A stretch of 64,000 nucleotides of DNA, taken from contig NZ_CP109811.1 in the NCBI RefSeq assembly GCF_014856545.2, positions 4,771,562-4,835,561 on the forward strand, read 5' to 3'. Position 1 is the first letter of the stretch, and every line of letters starts with the position of its first letter. Source of the stretch: Mesobacillus jeotgali (GTDB lineage Bacteria > Bacillota > Bacilli > Bacillales > Cytobacillaceae). The notes below the pieces were generated by a model. That model did not search any database. It saw nothing but the letters and a program-made list of their open reading frames with translations, and was not told the DNA's origin. Position numbers and translations under genes: made by a program. Shown here one piece after another: positions 8,957-17,238 of the stretch.

Positions 8957-9711
8957 TCATTTTCCTCCTCGATCATATCAAAATCACCAAATAACACATC
9001 TGCTAATCCAGCCTCTAAAAGTAATTCTTCATACTTAGCATCAGAAATCAGACCTTTCTCTAAAGCTACAAGTGCCTTTTCTGCATAATCTGAAATAATT
9101 TTCTTTTCATTAGTTGGTAGGTATAAGCTTATATCCTTCCCTATTTTTAAGGCTTGTTTAATAACACCTGGTTTTAACTCCTGGGCTCTATGATTTGATA
9201 AAATTTGCATTTGTTTTAATCTATTTAGCATTGCATGATGACTAATGTTAAAATGTTGACCCAATTCAATAACATCATTAATATTTAAGTTTGTAATGTT
9301 CGATTCCATTCTATTAATTTGAAAAAGAACTGCTTCATCTGGAGCTAGTAAGTTTGCCGCAAACATGTCTGCTTTAAATTCAGAGGGCGATCTTTCATCA
9401 AATTGTCCCACTTTACATGCCCTTCCGTTTAGCTCAGTATCAAATCTAATATGATATAATTCATGTGCTCCAGTGAAAGATTGATGTCCTTTACTCTTTG
9501 CTGAATTTATAAATACAATTTCATTCTGTCCATTTCTTAGAAAAAATCCTGATATATCACTTTCAACAGGTTCGATAATTAAATTTATTCCAGAATCTCT
9601 TAAAATTTCTCTTATGTCTATACTACTAAAAGGACTAATCCCAAATTCTTTCCTAATATCTGAAGCTTGTTTTTTACATTTAATAATCCAGCTTTGACTC
9701 ATATTCTTCAC
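8953..9711 (-). CDS. ImmA/IrrE-family metallopeptidase
   Basis: A 252-residue protein with the zinc-protease motif HELYH inside FTGAHELYHIRFD (about residue 82) and a downstream acidic FKADMFAANLLAP segment that supplies the third ligand. This is the COG2856 family, whose members cleave partner XRE repressors (ImmA/ImmR of ICEBs1, IrrE in Deinococcus). It is flanked by an XRE gene upstream and a PIN gene downstream with 4-nt overlaps. Likely role: inducible inactivation of the 9708-10058 regulator. Confidence 0.87.
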   Translation of the reverse strand: MKNMSQSWIIKCKKQASDIRKEFGISPFSSIDIREILRDSGINLIIEPVESDISGFFLRNGQNEIVFINSAKSKGHQSFTGAHELYHIRFDTELNGRACKVGQFDERSPSEFKADMFAANLLAPDEAVLFQINRMESNITNLNINDVIELGQHFNISHHAMLNRLKQMQILSNHRAQELKPGVIKQALKIGKDISLYLPTNEKKIISDYAEKALVALEKGLISDAKYEELLLEAGLADVLFGDFDMIEEENE

Positions 9712-10058
9712 CTTTTAGATAAAATATTTTCAATCCAGTTTAGATTTTTTAAAAAAGTGTGCGACCTAGCTAGAATTTCTAAATCTTTATCATCTAGACC
9801 ACTTGCTCGGAATGCTAATTCCACTGAATTTGAACTTGCATCTACTTCACTATTAGATAGAAAATACCCAGTTTCATACCCATATAAATCGGATAATTTA
9901 TTTAGTGTAACCAAGTCGATCTCTCTAGAACCTGTCTCGTAATAGGATATTTGTTCACGTTTTACACCTAAGTAACTTGCCACTTTGGATTGAGTCAGGT
10001 CACAAGATTCCCTTGCCAATTTTAGTCTTAATCCCAAATTAGCGTAAAGAGTTGACAT
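9708..10058 (-). CDS. XRE-family transcriptional regulator
   Basis: A 116-residue protein with an N-terminal Cro/C1-type helix-turn-helix (LGLRLKLARESCDLTQSKVASYLGVKREQISYYETGSR, residues 7-45). The C-terminal part probably interacts with the ImmA-like protease encoded 4 nt into its 3' end. Probably represses its own three-gene operon. The upstream segment 10059-10256 is very AT-rich and holds the likely promoter. Confidence 0.88.
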   Translation of the reverse strand: MSTLYANLGLRLKLARESCDLTQSKVASYLGVKREQISYYETGSREIDLVTLNKLSDLYGYETGYFLSNSEVDASSNSVELAFRASGLDDKDLEILARSHTFLKNLNWIENILSKR

Positions 10059-10256
10059 TCGGATTTCTCTCCTTCAAATAGTTTTTGTTTTTATTATATC
10101 TTATGATATTGTAACATATACGTTACAACCAAATAAATAATTTTATTTCTAAATGTATTAATAAGCAAGCATAGATGGATTATCTAAAAATCTTTCTACT
10201 TCATTTCTAAATTAATAAAAAATACCGTCCATAATTATTGAACGGTATTTAGTATA

Positions 10257-10598
10257 TTAGATAGTTAATTTTAAGATACTGAAATCGTCTTCTTCCATCT
10301 TTTTAGCAATTATCCTAAAACCCTCATTAAAGAGTGATTCAACTGCTCTATAAGGGGCTGTCACTTCAGGAAAGAGAGCTTGTATTAATGCTTTAATCTC
10401 CCCGTCTGCATCAAAACTTCCAACATTCCAGATTGTTTCTGTACTTTCAGAACCTGTAGGTTTAACATTATTATTTATTGCTACTGACATTGCAAGCTTT
10501 GCAATGTCCATACGATCATTAAAAAAGCCACTTTCAAGTAAAGTCATCATTGTTTTTCTATTTGATTCTGTAAGTCCTATGGTTCGTTTATCTTCCAC
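10257..10598 (-). CDS. Small protein of the modification/defence operon (DndE-like, tentative)
   Basis: A 113-residue soluble protein, last gene of the operon that begins at 15403, placed 3 nt after the ATPase stop. The N-terminus (KRTIGLTESNRKTMMTLLESG) and short helical organisation faintly resemble DndE-type proteins that accompany DndD ATPases; I cannot confirm this by eye. No catalytic motif, signal or membrane segment. A DNA-binding accessory subunit is the best guess. Confidence 0.6.
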   Translation of the reverse strand: MEDKRTIGLTESNRKTMMTLLESGFFNDRMDIAKLAMSVAINNNVKPTGSESTETIWNVGSFDADGEIKALIQALFPEVTAPYRAVESLFNEGFRIIAKKMEEDDFSILKLTI

Positions 10599-10601
10599 AA
10601 A

Positions 10602-12578
10602 CTAGACCTCCAATCTTTTAACTATTTTAGTATGTCTTGCTGATATTCTTTCGAGTTTATATTCCTTTTTAAGTCCACCTAATAATATTCTTCTTGCAGT
10701 TTGCGGCTTTAGTTCTCGTTCATATACTAATAAAGCTACCTGGTTGGCCATTATTGGTAATGAAGCAACCACGTTAGTTGTATGAGTATCATCCAATCTT
10801 CCAAAAGGCGAGTCCATTATTATTGGTCCTTGAAGCGGTGCATTTTTCTGCAAAGCTCCCATTAGTGACAAAGCAACAATATGTTCAGCACCTGCAGATC
10901 TGATTGGTATAATTTCTCCATCTTCATGTACAATAGTTAACCCATAACTCTCATTTATGGAAAGACCAACATATTCATTCTCACTGGTTAAATTGACAAA
11001 TAGCTCCGAAGCATCTTTTTCTACCTTTTTTCTGAGATTATCTCTATAAACAGAAACAGCTTCAGCAAATAGGTTGTATAAATCACCATATAGTTCCCTT
11101 CTTTTACGTTCATTTTGAATATCGGCTCCACCCTCTTGGCTTAACCTTCTTTCTAGCTTCTCAATATCAGCTAGTTTCTCATTAAGGATTTTTTCTTCTT
11201 CTTTAATTGCATCTTCAGTTAATGTTGTTTCTTTTATATTTTTTTCATAATCGGAACGTTGTGTTCTAATATTCTTTGAATCAATACCTGTAATAGATTC
11301 ATTAATTTCATCTATCTTATCTTTTTTATTAGCAATTTCAATTCGGTACTCTTCAATGCTGTCACTTAATTCATTAACAAGATCAGCACTGTTATTTGTT
11401 TGAAATGACTTTAAAACTGCATTCATTTGAATTAAACTATTTATATCCTCATCTTCTTCGGAATCGTTTATATTATAACTTTCAAATGCTTCCCGTAGCT
11501 TCATTTCCGTAGAAGTATCAACTTCTCTGTAACAAGTTGGGCAAGATCCTTCCTGAATAGCCTTCATTAAATTATTTGCAATTTCTTTAGAAACAGCCAT
11601 TTTAGTTTGTCGATCTTTAATTTCTTGAATTCTTCCTTCTAATCCTTCTCTAACTTCAGATATTTTGTTAGATAAACTACCCCTCCATATATTAGACATA
11701 ACATCCTTAATTCTGAGTTCCTTCTCTTCAAGTTTTTTAGAAAGTTCCTTAATTTCAGAATCCAATCTATCTCTTTCATCCAAAAGACTTTCTGCTCTTT
11801 CAAATCGTCTTAATTCCTCTTCAAGCCCGAGTTTATCACCTTTTAACTCCTCTAATAAGACTTTAAGTCTATTTATCTCTGATTGATGATATGAACATTG
11901 TTCATTAAGTTCTTCTAAATGAGTACCTAGCTCTCTTGTCTTTTGATCTTTTTGAGCAGCTTTTGACTCTTGTTTTTGTGCTTCTTGATGCAAATGTTTT
12001 AAGTCACCTCGAGCATTTTGGAGAATTGGTACCCCCAATATTCTTTCAATTGCATCCTTGATTTTTTTTCCCATATCACTTTCATCACGAAGAAGATCTT
12101 CATATTCTTGTAAAAGCTCTCCATCAAATAGAAAGAATCTTGAAACCTGTTCTGGCATAACCCTTCCTAGAACTACATCTTTTTCGGTTGGACTTAAAAA
12201 ATTTCCATCTCTTCTTAAAAATGATTCTTCTTTGTAGTCATAATCACCCTTTGGTTCTTTAACCCCTGATCGAGGAATTAATTGTCTTGTTAATTCATAA
12301 TTTATCCCTTCATGGGTAAAATTTAAGACAACTTTAAAACCAAATTCACCTTCAACTCCACTTTCCCAATTACTCATGTCATGTAAAGATACTACTCTAG
12401 ATCCACGACTAAGAACTTTTCCGAAAAGTGCATATCTAAAAGCATTCAATAAAGAAGTTTTTCCTCTCATATTCTCTCCATATACAATTGTTACTCCTCC
12501 ATCTTTAGGAAATTCAATTGTATTTACTTCTTTATAAGGACCAAATCTTTCTATATCAATTCTATTTAGTATAAGCAT
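10602..12578 (-). CDS. DndD/Rad50-like SMC-type ATPase with zinc hook
   Basis: A 658-residue ATPase. Walker A is YGENMRGKTSLL (about residue 33). Long coiled coils (about 180-330 and 400-490) flank a zinc-hook motif CPTC near residue 345. The ABC signature region is RSAGAEHIVALS, and Walker B IIMDSPFGRLDD near the C-terminus. This is the Rad50/RecN/DndD layout. In DndD and related defence ATPases it couples ATP hydrolysis to DNA handling. It overlaps the small upstream gene by 1 nt. No dndB/C cysteine-desulfurase-type partners are present, so phosphorothioation itself is unlikely. Confidence 0.82.
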   Translation of the reverse strand: MLILNRIDIERFGPYKEVNTIEFPKDGGVTIVYGENMRGKTSLLNAFRYALFGKVLSRGSRVVSLHDMSNWESGVEGEFGFKVVLNFTHEGINYELTRQLIPRSGVKEPKGDYDYKEESFLRRDGNFLSPTEKDVVLGRVMPEQVSRFFLFDGELLQEYEDLLRDESDMGKKIKDAIERILGVPILQNARGDLKHLHQEAQKQESKAAQKDQKTRELGTHLEELNEQCSYHQSEINRLKVLLEELKGDKLGLEEELRRFERAESLLDERDRLDSEIKELSKKLEEKELRIKDVMSNIWRGSLSNKISEVREGLEGRIQEIKDRQTKMAVSKEIANNLMKAIQEGSCPTCYREVDTSTEMKLREAFESYNINDSEEDEDINSLIQMNAVLKSFQTNNSADLVNELSDSIEEYRIEIANKKDKIDEINESITGIDSKNIRTQRSDYEKNIKETTLTEDAIKEEEKILNEKLADIEKLERRLSQEGGADIQNERKRRELYGDLYNLFAEAVSVYRDNLRKKVEKDASELFVNLTSENEYVGLSINESYGLTIVHEDGEIIPIRSAGAEHIVALSLMGALQKNAPLQGPIIMDSPFGRLDDTHTTNVVASLPIMANQVALLVYERELKPQTARRILLGGLKKEYKLERISARHTKIVKRLEV

Positions 12579-12772
12579 TACTCTCCCCCATTTAAGCTTT
12601 CTTCTACTACTTTACTAATTTTTTTAAAGATATCTGTTCTTTCTTCCACTGCCTCTGCTTCTATAAGTAAAATCTTTTCTACAAGGTCTTTTGAGAGATT
12701 AGGGTATTTTTCGCTCCTTATCTCTTCAACAGTTTTTAACAGATCTTCTATACTATTCTTCATCATCTTCAA
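12578..12772 (-). CDS. Small acidic protein of the defence operon
   Basis: A 64-residue Lys/Glu-rich, probably all-helical protein (NSIEDLLKTVEEIRSEKY...). It overlaps the helicase gene by 20 nt at its start and the ATPase gene by 1 nt at its end. Small proteins of this kind occur beside DndD-like ATPases in modification systems. Role unknown; perhaps an adaptor between ATPase and helicase. Confidence 0.65.
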   Translation of the reverse strand: MKMMKNSIEDLLKTVEEIRSEKYPNLSKDLVEKILLIEAEAVEERTDIFKKISKVVEESLNGGE

Positions 12773-14870
12773 ACCCTTTCTCTGATATTGATTTGTAATC
12801 TAATCCGAGATGAAGTAGAATGCGTCTTAACTCATATATTGAACTAGGATTTTCTGCACCTTCACCAAATTCTATTGCTCTTGCTATCTCACTTTCAATT
12901 AGATTAAGGCTATCATTATCTTGGATTGATCTAATATTTGGTCTAACAACAACATCATGGATGAAAGATAATAATTTTCCACTGGATCTTCTCAGCACTC
13001 TTCCTCTTCGTTGAATGAACTCTCTGGGGTTTTTTGAAGAAGCTAATATTAATGCATGTGAGACAGCTGGTATATCTACACCTTCATCAAGACATCTAAT
13101 ACTTACTACAATGCCTCCGTTCATCTCAAAAAACTTTAGTGTTTGTTCTTTGTCACCTTGCATTGAAGAATGATACTCCATTGCATTAAATCCATTAAGA
13201 TTAAGTGCTGTTAATACATCATTTAATTGTGTTTGTGAGTCACAATAAACTATCCATCTTTGACCCTCTTGAAAATTCTCAGATATAATTCTAACTGCAA
13301 TTTCAACTTTTCTTTGAGCAGATTTTATTACACGTGCCCTCTCAATTAACATATTTTTCAATCTATTTTCTAGATTATTATCCTGTACCTGTTGACTTGA
13401 ATTAATAGCATAGGCTTTTTTTATTCTATTTGTGATAAGATCCCATTGTTCCTGCTCTTGGTCTGTTAATTCAATGCTATGAACAAAGTACATATATCTA
13501 GTTAATGCTCTAGATTTAATAGCATCTTGTAAAGTAAAAGGAGGTGGAATGACTCCATTAAAATAATTAAATATAGCTTGTGTTCCCTCAGGATCTCCCG
13601 CTCTTCTTGGTGTAGCACTAAGTCCTAATCTGGGTCCACTATTTAATTTGAAGATATTTCTATTTTGATTACTTCCCATTCGATGTACTTCATCCGCTAC
13701 AATAAATAAATGTTCTCCTTGGCGAATGGAAGCAAGAAATTGTTCGCTTGATGCGGTTTGTAACATAGCTATTATTATTCTCGGTTTTGCGCTCTTTTTA
13801 CTCCATGCTGATAACAAATTATTTTGTTTCCAGCGGGTATTGCCTCCGCCACAAAGAAGTACTTGAGGTTCCAGGTCCTCAAAAGTTGTCCTAACTTCTT
13901 CTGCCCATTGTTTTAACAGTAATTCACTTGGAACTAATATTAAAGGTGTTTCTTCCCTTTGAAGGGAATCTCGGATAGCGCATAATGCAGTAAATGTCTT
14001 TCCACTACCAGTGGCATGCTCAAAGATCCCTCGACGACCAGAGTCTATCCAATCTAATAGGGCTTTCGTTTGGTGGGGCCTTGGTTTTCTTCCACCAGGT
14101 TTAATATCGGCTGATAATTGATTTCCCATGTTCAATTCAGTAACAATTTCATCAACCAATTCTGGCCATTCAGAAGTATCGATATCCTTTAGCAATTCTT
14201 GGCGTACTACATCTGGGAAATCAATAACTTCTGTACTTGTATATTCATCTTTCCAAAGAGAACTGAAATACTTTTTTTCTTCTTCTACTCGTAGTCTATC
14301 CCTTTCACCATCCCAAGTAACATAAACGTCCACAGATTCAATATTTCCATCATTAGCTAATCCACTATAAGTTTCATTCATAGACCCTTTAAAGACCACA
14401 CTATTATTTTCATTATCAGTAAAAATACCGACCTTATCATGGAAAATTCTTTTGTGTCTTGGATCCAGTTTGTCCTTTATAAAGGCAATTTTAATATCAA
14501 TAATGCCTAAGGCAACTAATGCTGCTAAAACCCTCGCTGGTTTGTGGAGATAGGGATTTTGAAATAGATCTTTTACCTCTTCTAGCAATTCTGATGTTTG
14601 CCTTTCTAGACGTTCGATATAACCTTCTTCAACAGCTTCTATATCAGCTTTTGAGATTACAGGGGAACAAATAATTCTCATCTTCCCACCATTATTAACA
14701 AAGTTCTTTAATGAATTCCAAGCTATAATATAAATAGTACTGCTAAAGAAACCAACTGCTCTATCGTAATATTTTGACCGCCCCATTACGGGCAAATAAA
14801 ATTCAGCAGCAATATCATTATCCCCCTTATGATATGCAGGAAGTAAACTTAACTCAGATAGATTGCTCAT
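12753..14870 (-). CDS. PLD-nuclease / DEAD-box helicase fusion
   Basis: A 705-residue two-part protein. Residues about 1-200 form a phospholipase-D-like nuclease domain with one HKD motif: H144-D-K146 and then GSMNE near 162. Residues about 260-640 are a superfamily 2 helicase: ATGSGKTFTAL (Walker A), ADEVH (motif II), LSATPRR (motif III) and QRRGRVLR (motif VI). Such fusions act as restriction engines that translocate on and cut DNA. It overlaps the preceding gene by 4 nt and the following by 20 nt. With the divergent methyltransferase it could form a restriction-modification-like system; this is inference. Confidence 0.87.
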   Translation of the reverse strand: MSNLSELSLLPAYHKGDNDIAAEFYLPVMGRSKYYDRAVGFFSSTIYIIAWNSLKNFVNNGGKMRIICSPVISKADIEAVEEGYIERLERQTSELLEEVKDLFQNPYLHKPARVLAALVALGIIDIKIAFIKDKLDPRHKRIFHDKVGIFTDNENNSVVFKGSMNETYSGLANDGNIESVDVYVTWDGERDRLRVEEEKKYFSSLWKDEYTSTEVIDFPDVVRQELLKDIDTSEWPELVDEIVTELNMGNQLSADIKPGGRKPRPHQTKALLDWIDSGRRGIFEHATGSGKTFTALCAIRDSLQREETPLILVPSELLLKQWAEEVRTTFEDLEPQVLLCGGGNTRWKQNNLLSAWSKKSAKPRIIIAMLQTASSEQFLASIRQGEHLFIVADEVHRMGSNQNRNIFKLNSGPRLGLSATPRRAGDPEGTQAIFNYFNGVIPPPFTLQDAIKSRALTRYMYFVHSIELTDQEQEQWDLITNRIKKAYAINSSQQVQDNNLENRLKNMLIERARVIKSAQRKVEIAVRIISENFQEGQRWIVYCDSQTQLNDVLTALNLNGFNAMEYHSSMQGDKEQTLKFFEMNGGIVVSIRCLDEGVDIPAVSHALILASSKNPREFIQRRGRVLRRSSGKLLSFIHDVVVRPNIRSIQDNDSLNLIESEIARAIEFGEGAENPSSIYELRRILLHLGLDYKSISEKGFEDDEE

Positions 14871-15403
14871 ACTAGCCCTCCTATTAATCTTTGTCTAGTT
14901 ATCTGCATTCGTAGCATTAGAGCCTCACTCAACTTGTTTGATGGGGATGTGATAACTATTTCCGTACCTTGTCCCCGAATTCTTCTCTCCTGCTGAGCCA
15001 CTTTTCCAGCAAAGGCTTCGTAAACTGTTTCCGCTCTTACTTGTATATTCCTAGAATAAGAGAAATTTGGATACATCCCTGAATCCCAAATACAAAATAC
15101 ATCAAGTTCGGAATGGTATCCTGCTACGATAACGATCCTTCCACCTGATGAATCAAAAGAAGCTCTTTCTCCTCTCCCTTGCCCTGGTATTATTAACTGA
15201 ATTTTATGTTCCCCCATCGTTCTTCCACCAGGAGGATGAGTAAGATTATAAAGGTATAATCTTATATATCTAGGTAATGGCATCTTACAATCTATTTCTA
15301 AAGGCTTTTGGTCGAGGTCTGTATAATCTATAACTTTTTCTCCTAAAGCATTAATGAATGCAGTATGGAGTTCTTTGTTTGTAAGCCTTTCTCTATCAGA
15401 CAT
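14867..15403 (-). CDS. Uncharacterised beta-rich protein, first gene of the defence operon
   Basis: A 178-residue soluble protein I do not recognise. The central part (IIPGQGRGERASFDSSGGRIVIVAGYHSE...) is beta-strand rich and ends in a basic helical tail. No nuclease motif is obvious. Being the first gene of a helicase/ATPase operon next to a methyltransferase, it may recognise the DNA target or modified bases. It starts at ATG 15403 and overlaps the helicase gene by 4 nt. Confidence 0.6.
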   Translation of the reverse strand: MSDRERLTNKELHTAFINALGEKVIDYTDLDQKPLEIDCKMPLPRYIRLYLYNLTHPPGGRTMGEHKIQLIIPGQGRGERASFDSSGGRIVIVAGYHSELDVFCIWDSGMYPNFSYSRNIQVRAETVYEAFAGKVAQQERRIRGQGTEIVITSPSNKLSEALMLRMQITRQRLIGGLV

Positions 15404-15618
15404 TTTAATCCCCTTTTCAAGAATCTGGTTATATAAAAATCGGCTAAATTATCTATATATAAATAATAAACTATCTGGTAGTTTAAAGGAAGTTGAGTGG
15501 TAGTATTAATTTACTACTTTCTATGGAAACTATTGTATTTTCTTTGAAAATTACCACTTGTAATTATTTTTTTATAAATATATAATTATAGGAGCTCTTT
15601 CAATGGAGGCCTAAAATT
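15404..15618. promoter_or_regulatory. Divergent promoter region of methyltransferase and defence operon
   Basis: A 215-bp AT-rich segment between the two divergent transcription units; promoters for both must lie here. A GGAGG at 15605-15609 serves the GTG start at 15619. No clear operator palindrome was found. Confidence 0.55.
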
Positions 15619-16630
15619 GTGGATACTAATTTAGAAAATAATTTAGAAAACAGTACAAAAGTAAAAAAAAAGAAAAGCAGCAGTTAGAAAATTAGTTGAA
15701 GAAGATGTAGTATATAACAATATTGAGAATAAAACATTAGGCAAACCATACTACCAGACAAGTTTAGGTAAAGCGTATCATGGGGACTCATTAGAATTAT
15801 TAAAAAAACTCCCTGATAGCTCCATTAACCTGGTTATGACATCTCCACCTTTTGCATTAGTTAAGAAAAAAAAATATGGTAATGTTTCGTCAGAAGAGTA
15901 CCTTGATTGGTTTAGACCATTTATTAAAGAGATATATCGTGTGCTGACTAAGGATGGAAGTTTTGTTCTAGATATAGGAGGTAGTTGGGTGAAGGGTTCA
16001 CCGACTAAATCATTATATCAATTTGAACTAATGATAATGATAGTGAAGGAATTTGGTTTTCACCTTGCTCAAGATTTTTATTGGTATAATCCTTCCAAAC
16101 TACCTACGCCTGCAGAATGGGTCACCATTAGAAGAATCAGGGTAAAAGATGCTGTTAATACAGTATGGTGGTTTTCGAAAGCGGAATTCCCTAAAGCTAA
16201 CAATAAAAATATATTAAAGCCTTATTCAAAATCAATGGAAGATCTATTAAAAAATGGTTATAAGCCTAACCTTAGACCTTCTGGACACAACATCTCAGAT
16301 AAATTTCAAACAGACAATAAAGGAGCAATTCCTCCAAATTTAATAGATTTAGCAAACACCGAAAGTAGTAGTACTTATCTAAACTTATGTAAAAATTACA
16401 ATCTAGAGGCACATCCTGCTAGATTCCCAATAGCACTCCCTGAGCTATTTATTAAGTTTTTAACTCATGAAAATGATATAGTATTTGATCCTTTTGGTGG
16501 AAGTAATACTACAGGAGAAGCATGCGAAATTAATAACAGAAGATGGCTTATTTCTGAATTGAATGAAGACTACCTAAAAGGGTCTATGTTTAGGTTCAAC
16601 AGTCCTTTTAGTACATTAAATAATTTATAA
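15619..16630 (+). pseudogene. DNA amino-methyltransferase (N4C/N6A type), frameshifted at an A9 tract
   Basis: GTG 15619 has GGAGG 9 nt upstream and reads DTNLENNLENSTKVKKKK... into nine A residues (15663-15671), then hits TAG. The +1 frame continues from there as KRKAAVRKLVEEDVV... through YHGDSLELLKKLPDSSINLVMTSPPF to 16630. One A fewer would give an intact protein of about 336 residues. Catalytic motif IV is TSPPF; SAM motif I is FDPFGGSNTTGEAC near the C-terminus, so the order is that of a beta-class amino-methyltransferase. The first in-frame ATG after the tract (15836) lies inside motif IV and cannot give an active enzyme. The broken frame may be phase variation, slippage or an assembly error. 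Confidence 0.8.
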
Positions 16631-16660
16631 TCCCACCTTAGCAGGTGGGATTATTTTATT
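16628..16660 (+). terminator. Methyltransferase terminator
   Basis: AATCCCACC-ttagca-GGTGGGATTATTTT hairpin directly at the stop codon of the methyltransferase gene. Confidence 0.8.
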
Positions 16661-16694
16661 ATAGTAAACTTTTTGCTTTAATATAGGAATTTAT

Positions 16695-17204
16695 TTATAG
16701 ATGACCTTTTTCCTTAAGGGAAATAAATTTGTCTGAGCACACAATTAGATGGTCTAAAACGTCAATACCAATAATCTTTCCTGCCTCTACTAACCGCTTA
16801 GTTACCTCAATATCTTCCCGACTTGGTGTTGGATCATTACTAGGATGATTATGGGCAACTATTACAGATGCAGAATTTGAAAGAATAGCTGGTTTCAGTA
16901 CTTCCCTTGGATGTACAATACTTGCATTTAAACTACCTATGTGACAAATATTTATCGCAGTTGGTTGATTCTTCGTATCTAAACAAACAACTATAAAATA
17001 CTCTCGATCTACTTCAACTAGGAATTGTTTTAATAATTTATAAGCATCCTCTGGCGATCTAACATTTCGATCTGGATAAAGAAAACTATTCTCTTTTACT
17101 AGCTTTAGGCTAACGATATTCACTCTCTTAGCGGGTTGCTTTTGGAATTGATCCATTTCTAATAACCTTAATTGTTCATTTTGTGTCGGTAAATAATTTT
17201 TCAT
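16695..17204 (-). CDS. RadC-like JAB/MPN-domain protein
   Basis: A 169-residue protein with the JAB/MPN zinc site HNHPSNDPTPSREDI (HxHP...D) of the RadC family, followed by GKIIGIDVLDHLIV. RadC-like proteins are common cargo of mobile elements; the molecular role is unsettled. ATG 17204 was chosen because GGAGG lies 8 nt upstream; an upstream in-frame start overlaps that site. It is 34 bp downstream of the recombinase stop and on the same strand, so it is probably co-transcribed with it. Confidence 0.85.
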   Translation of the reverse strand: MKNYLPTQNEQLRLLEMDQFQKQPAKRVNIVSLKLVKENSFLYPDRNVRSPEDAYKLLKQFLVEVDREYFIVVCLDTKNQPTAINICHIGSLNASIVHPREVLKPAILSNSASVIVAHNHPSNDPTPSREDIEVTKRLVEAGKIIGIDVLDHLIVCSDKFISLKEKGHL

Positions 17205-17238
17205 TTTAGCATCCTCCATGATATATTTCAGTGTTTGG

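Noticed and set aside
10602..12578. Complete Dnd phosphorothioation system
   Set aside because: Only a DndD-like ATPase and a doubtful DndE-like protein are present; no DndA/B/C-type sulfur-transfer genes.
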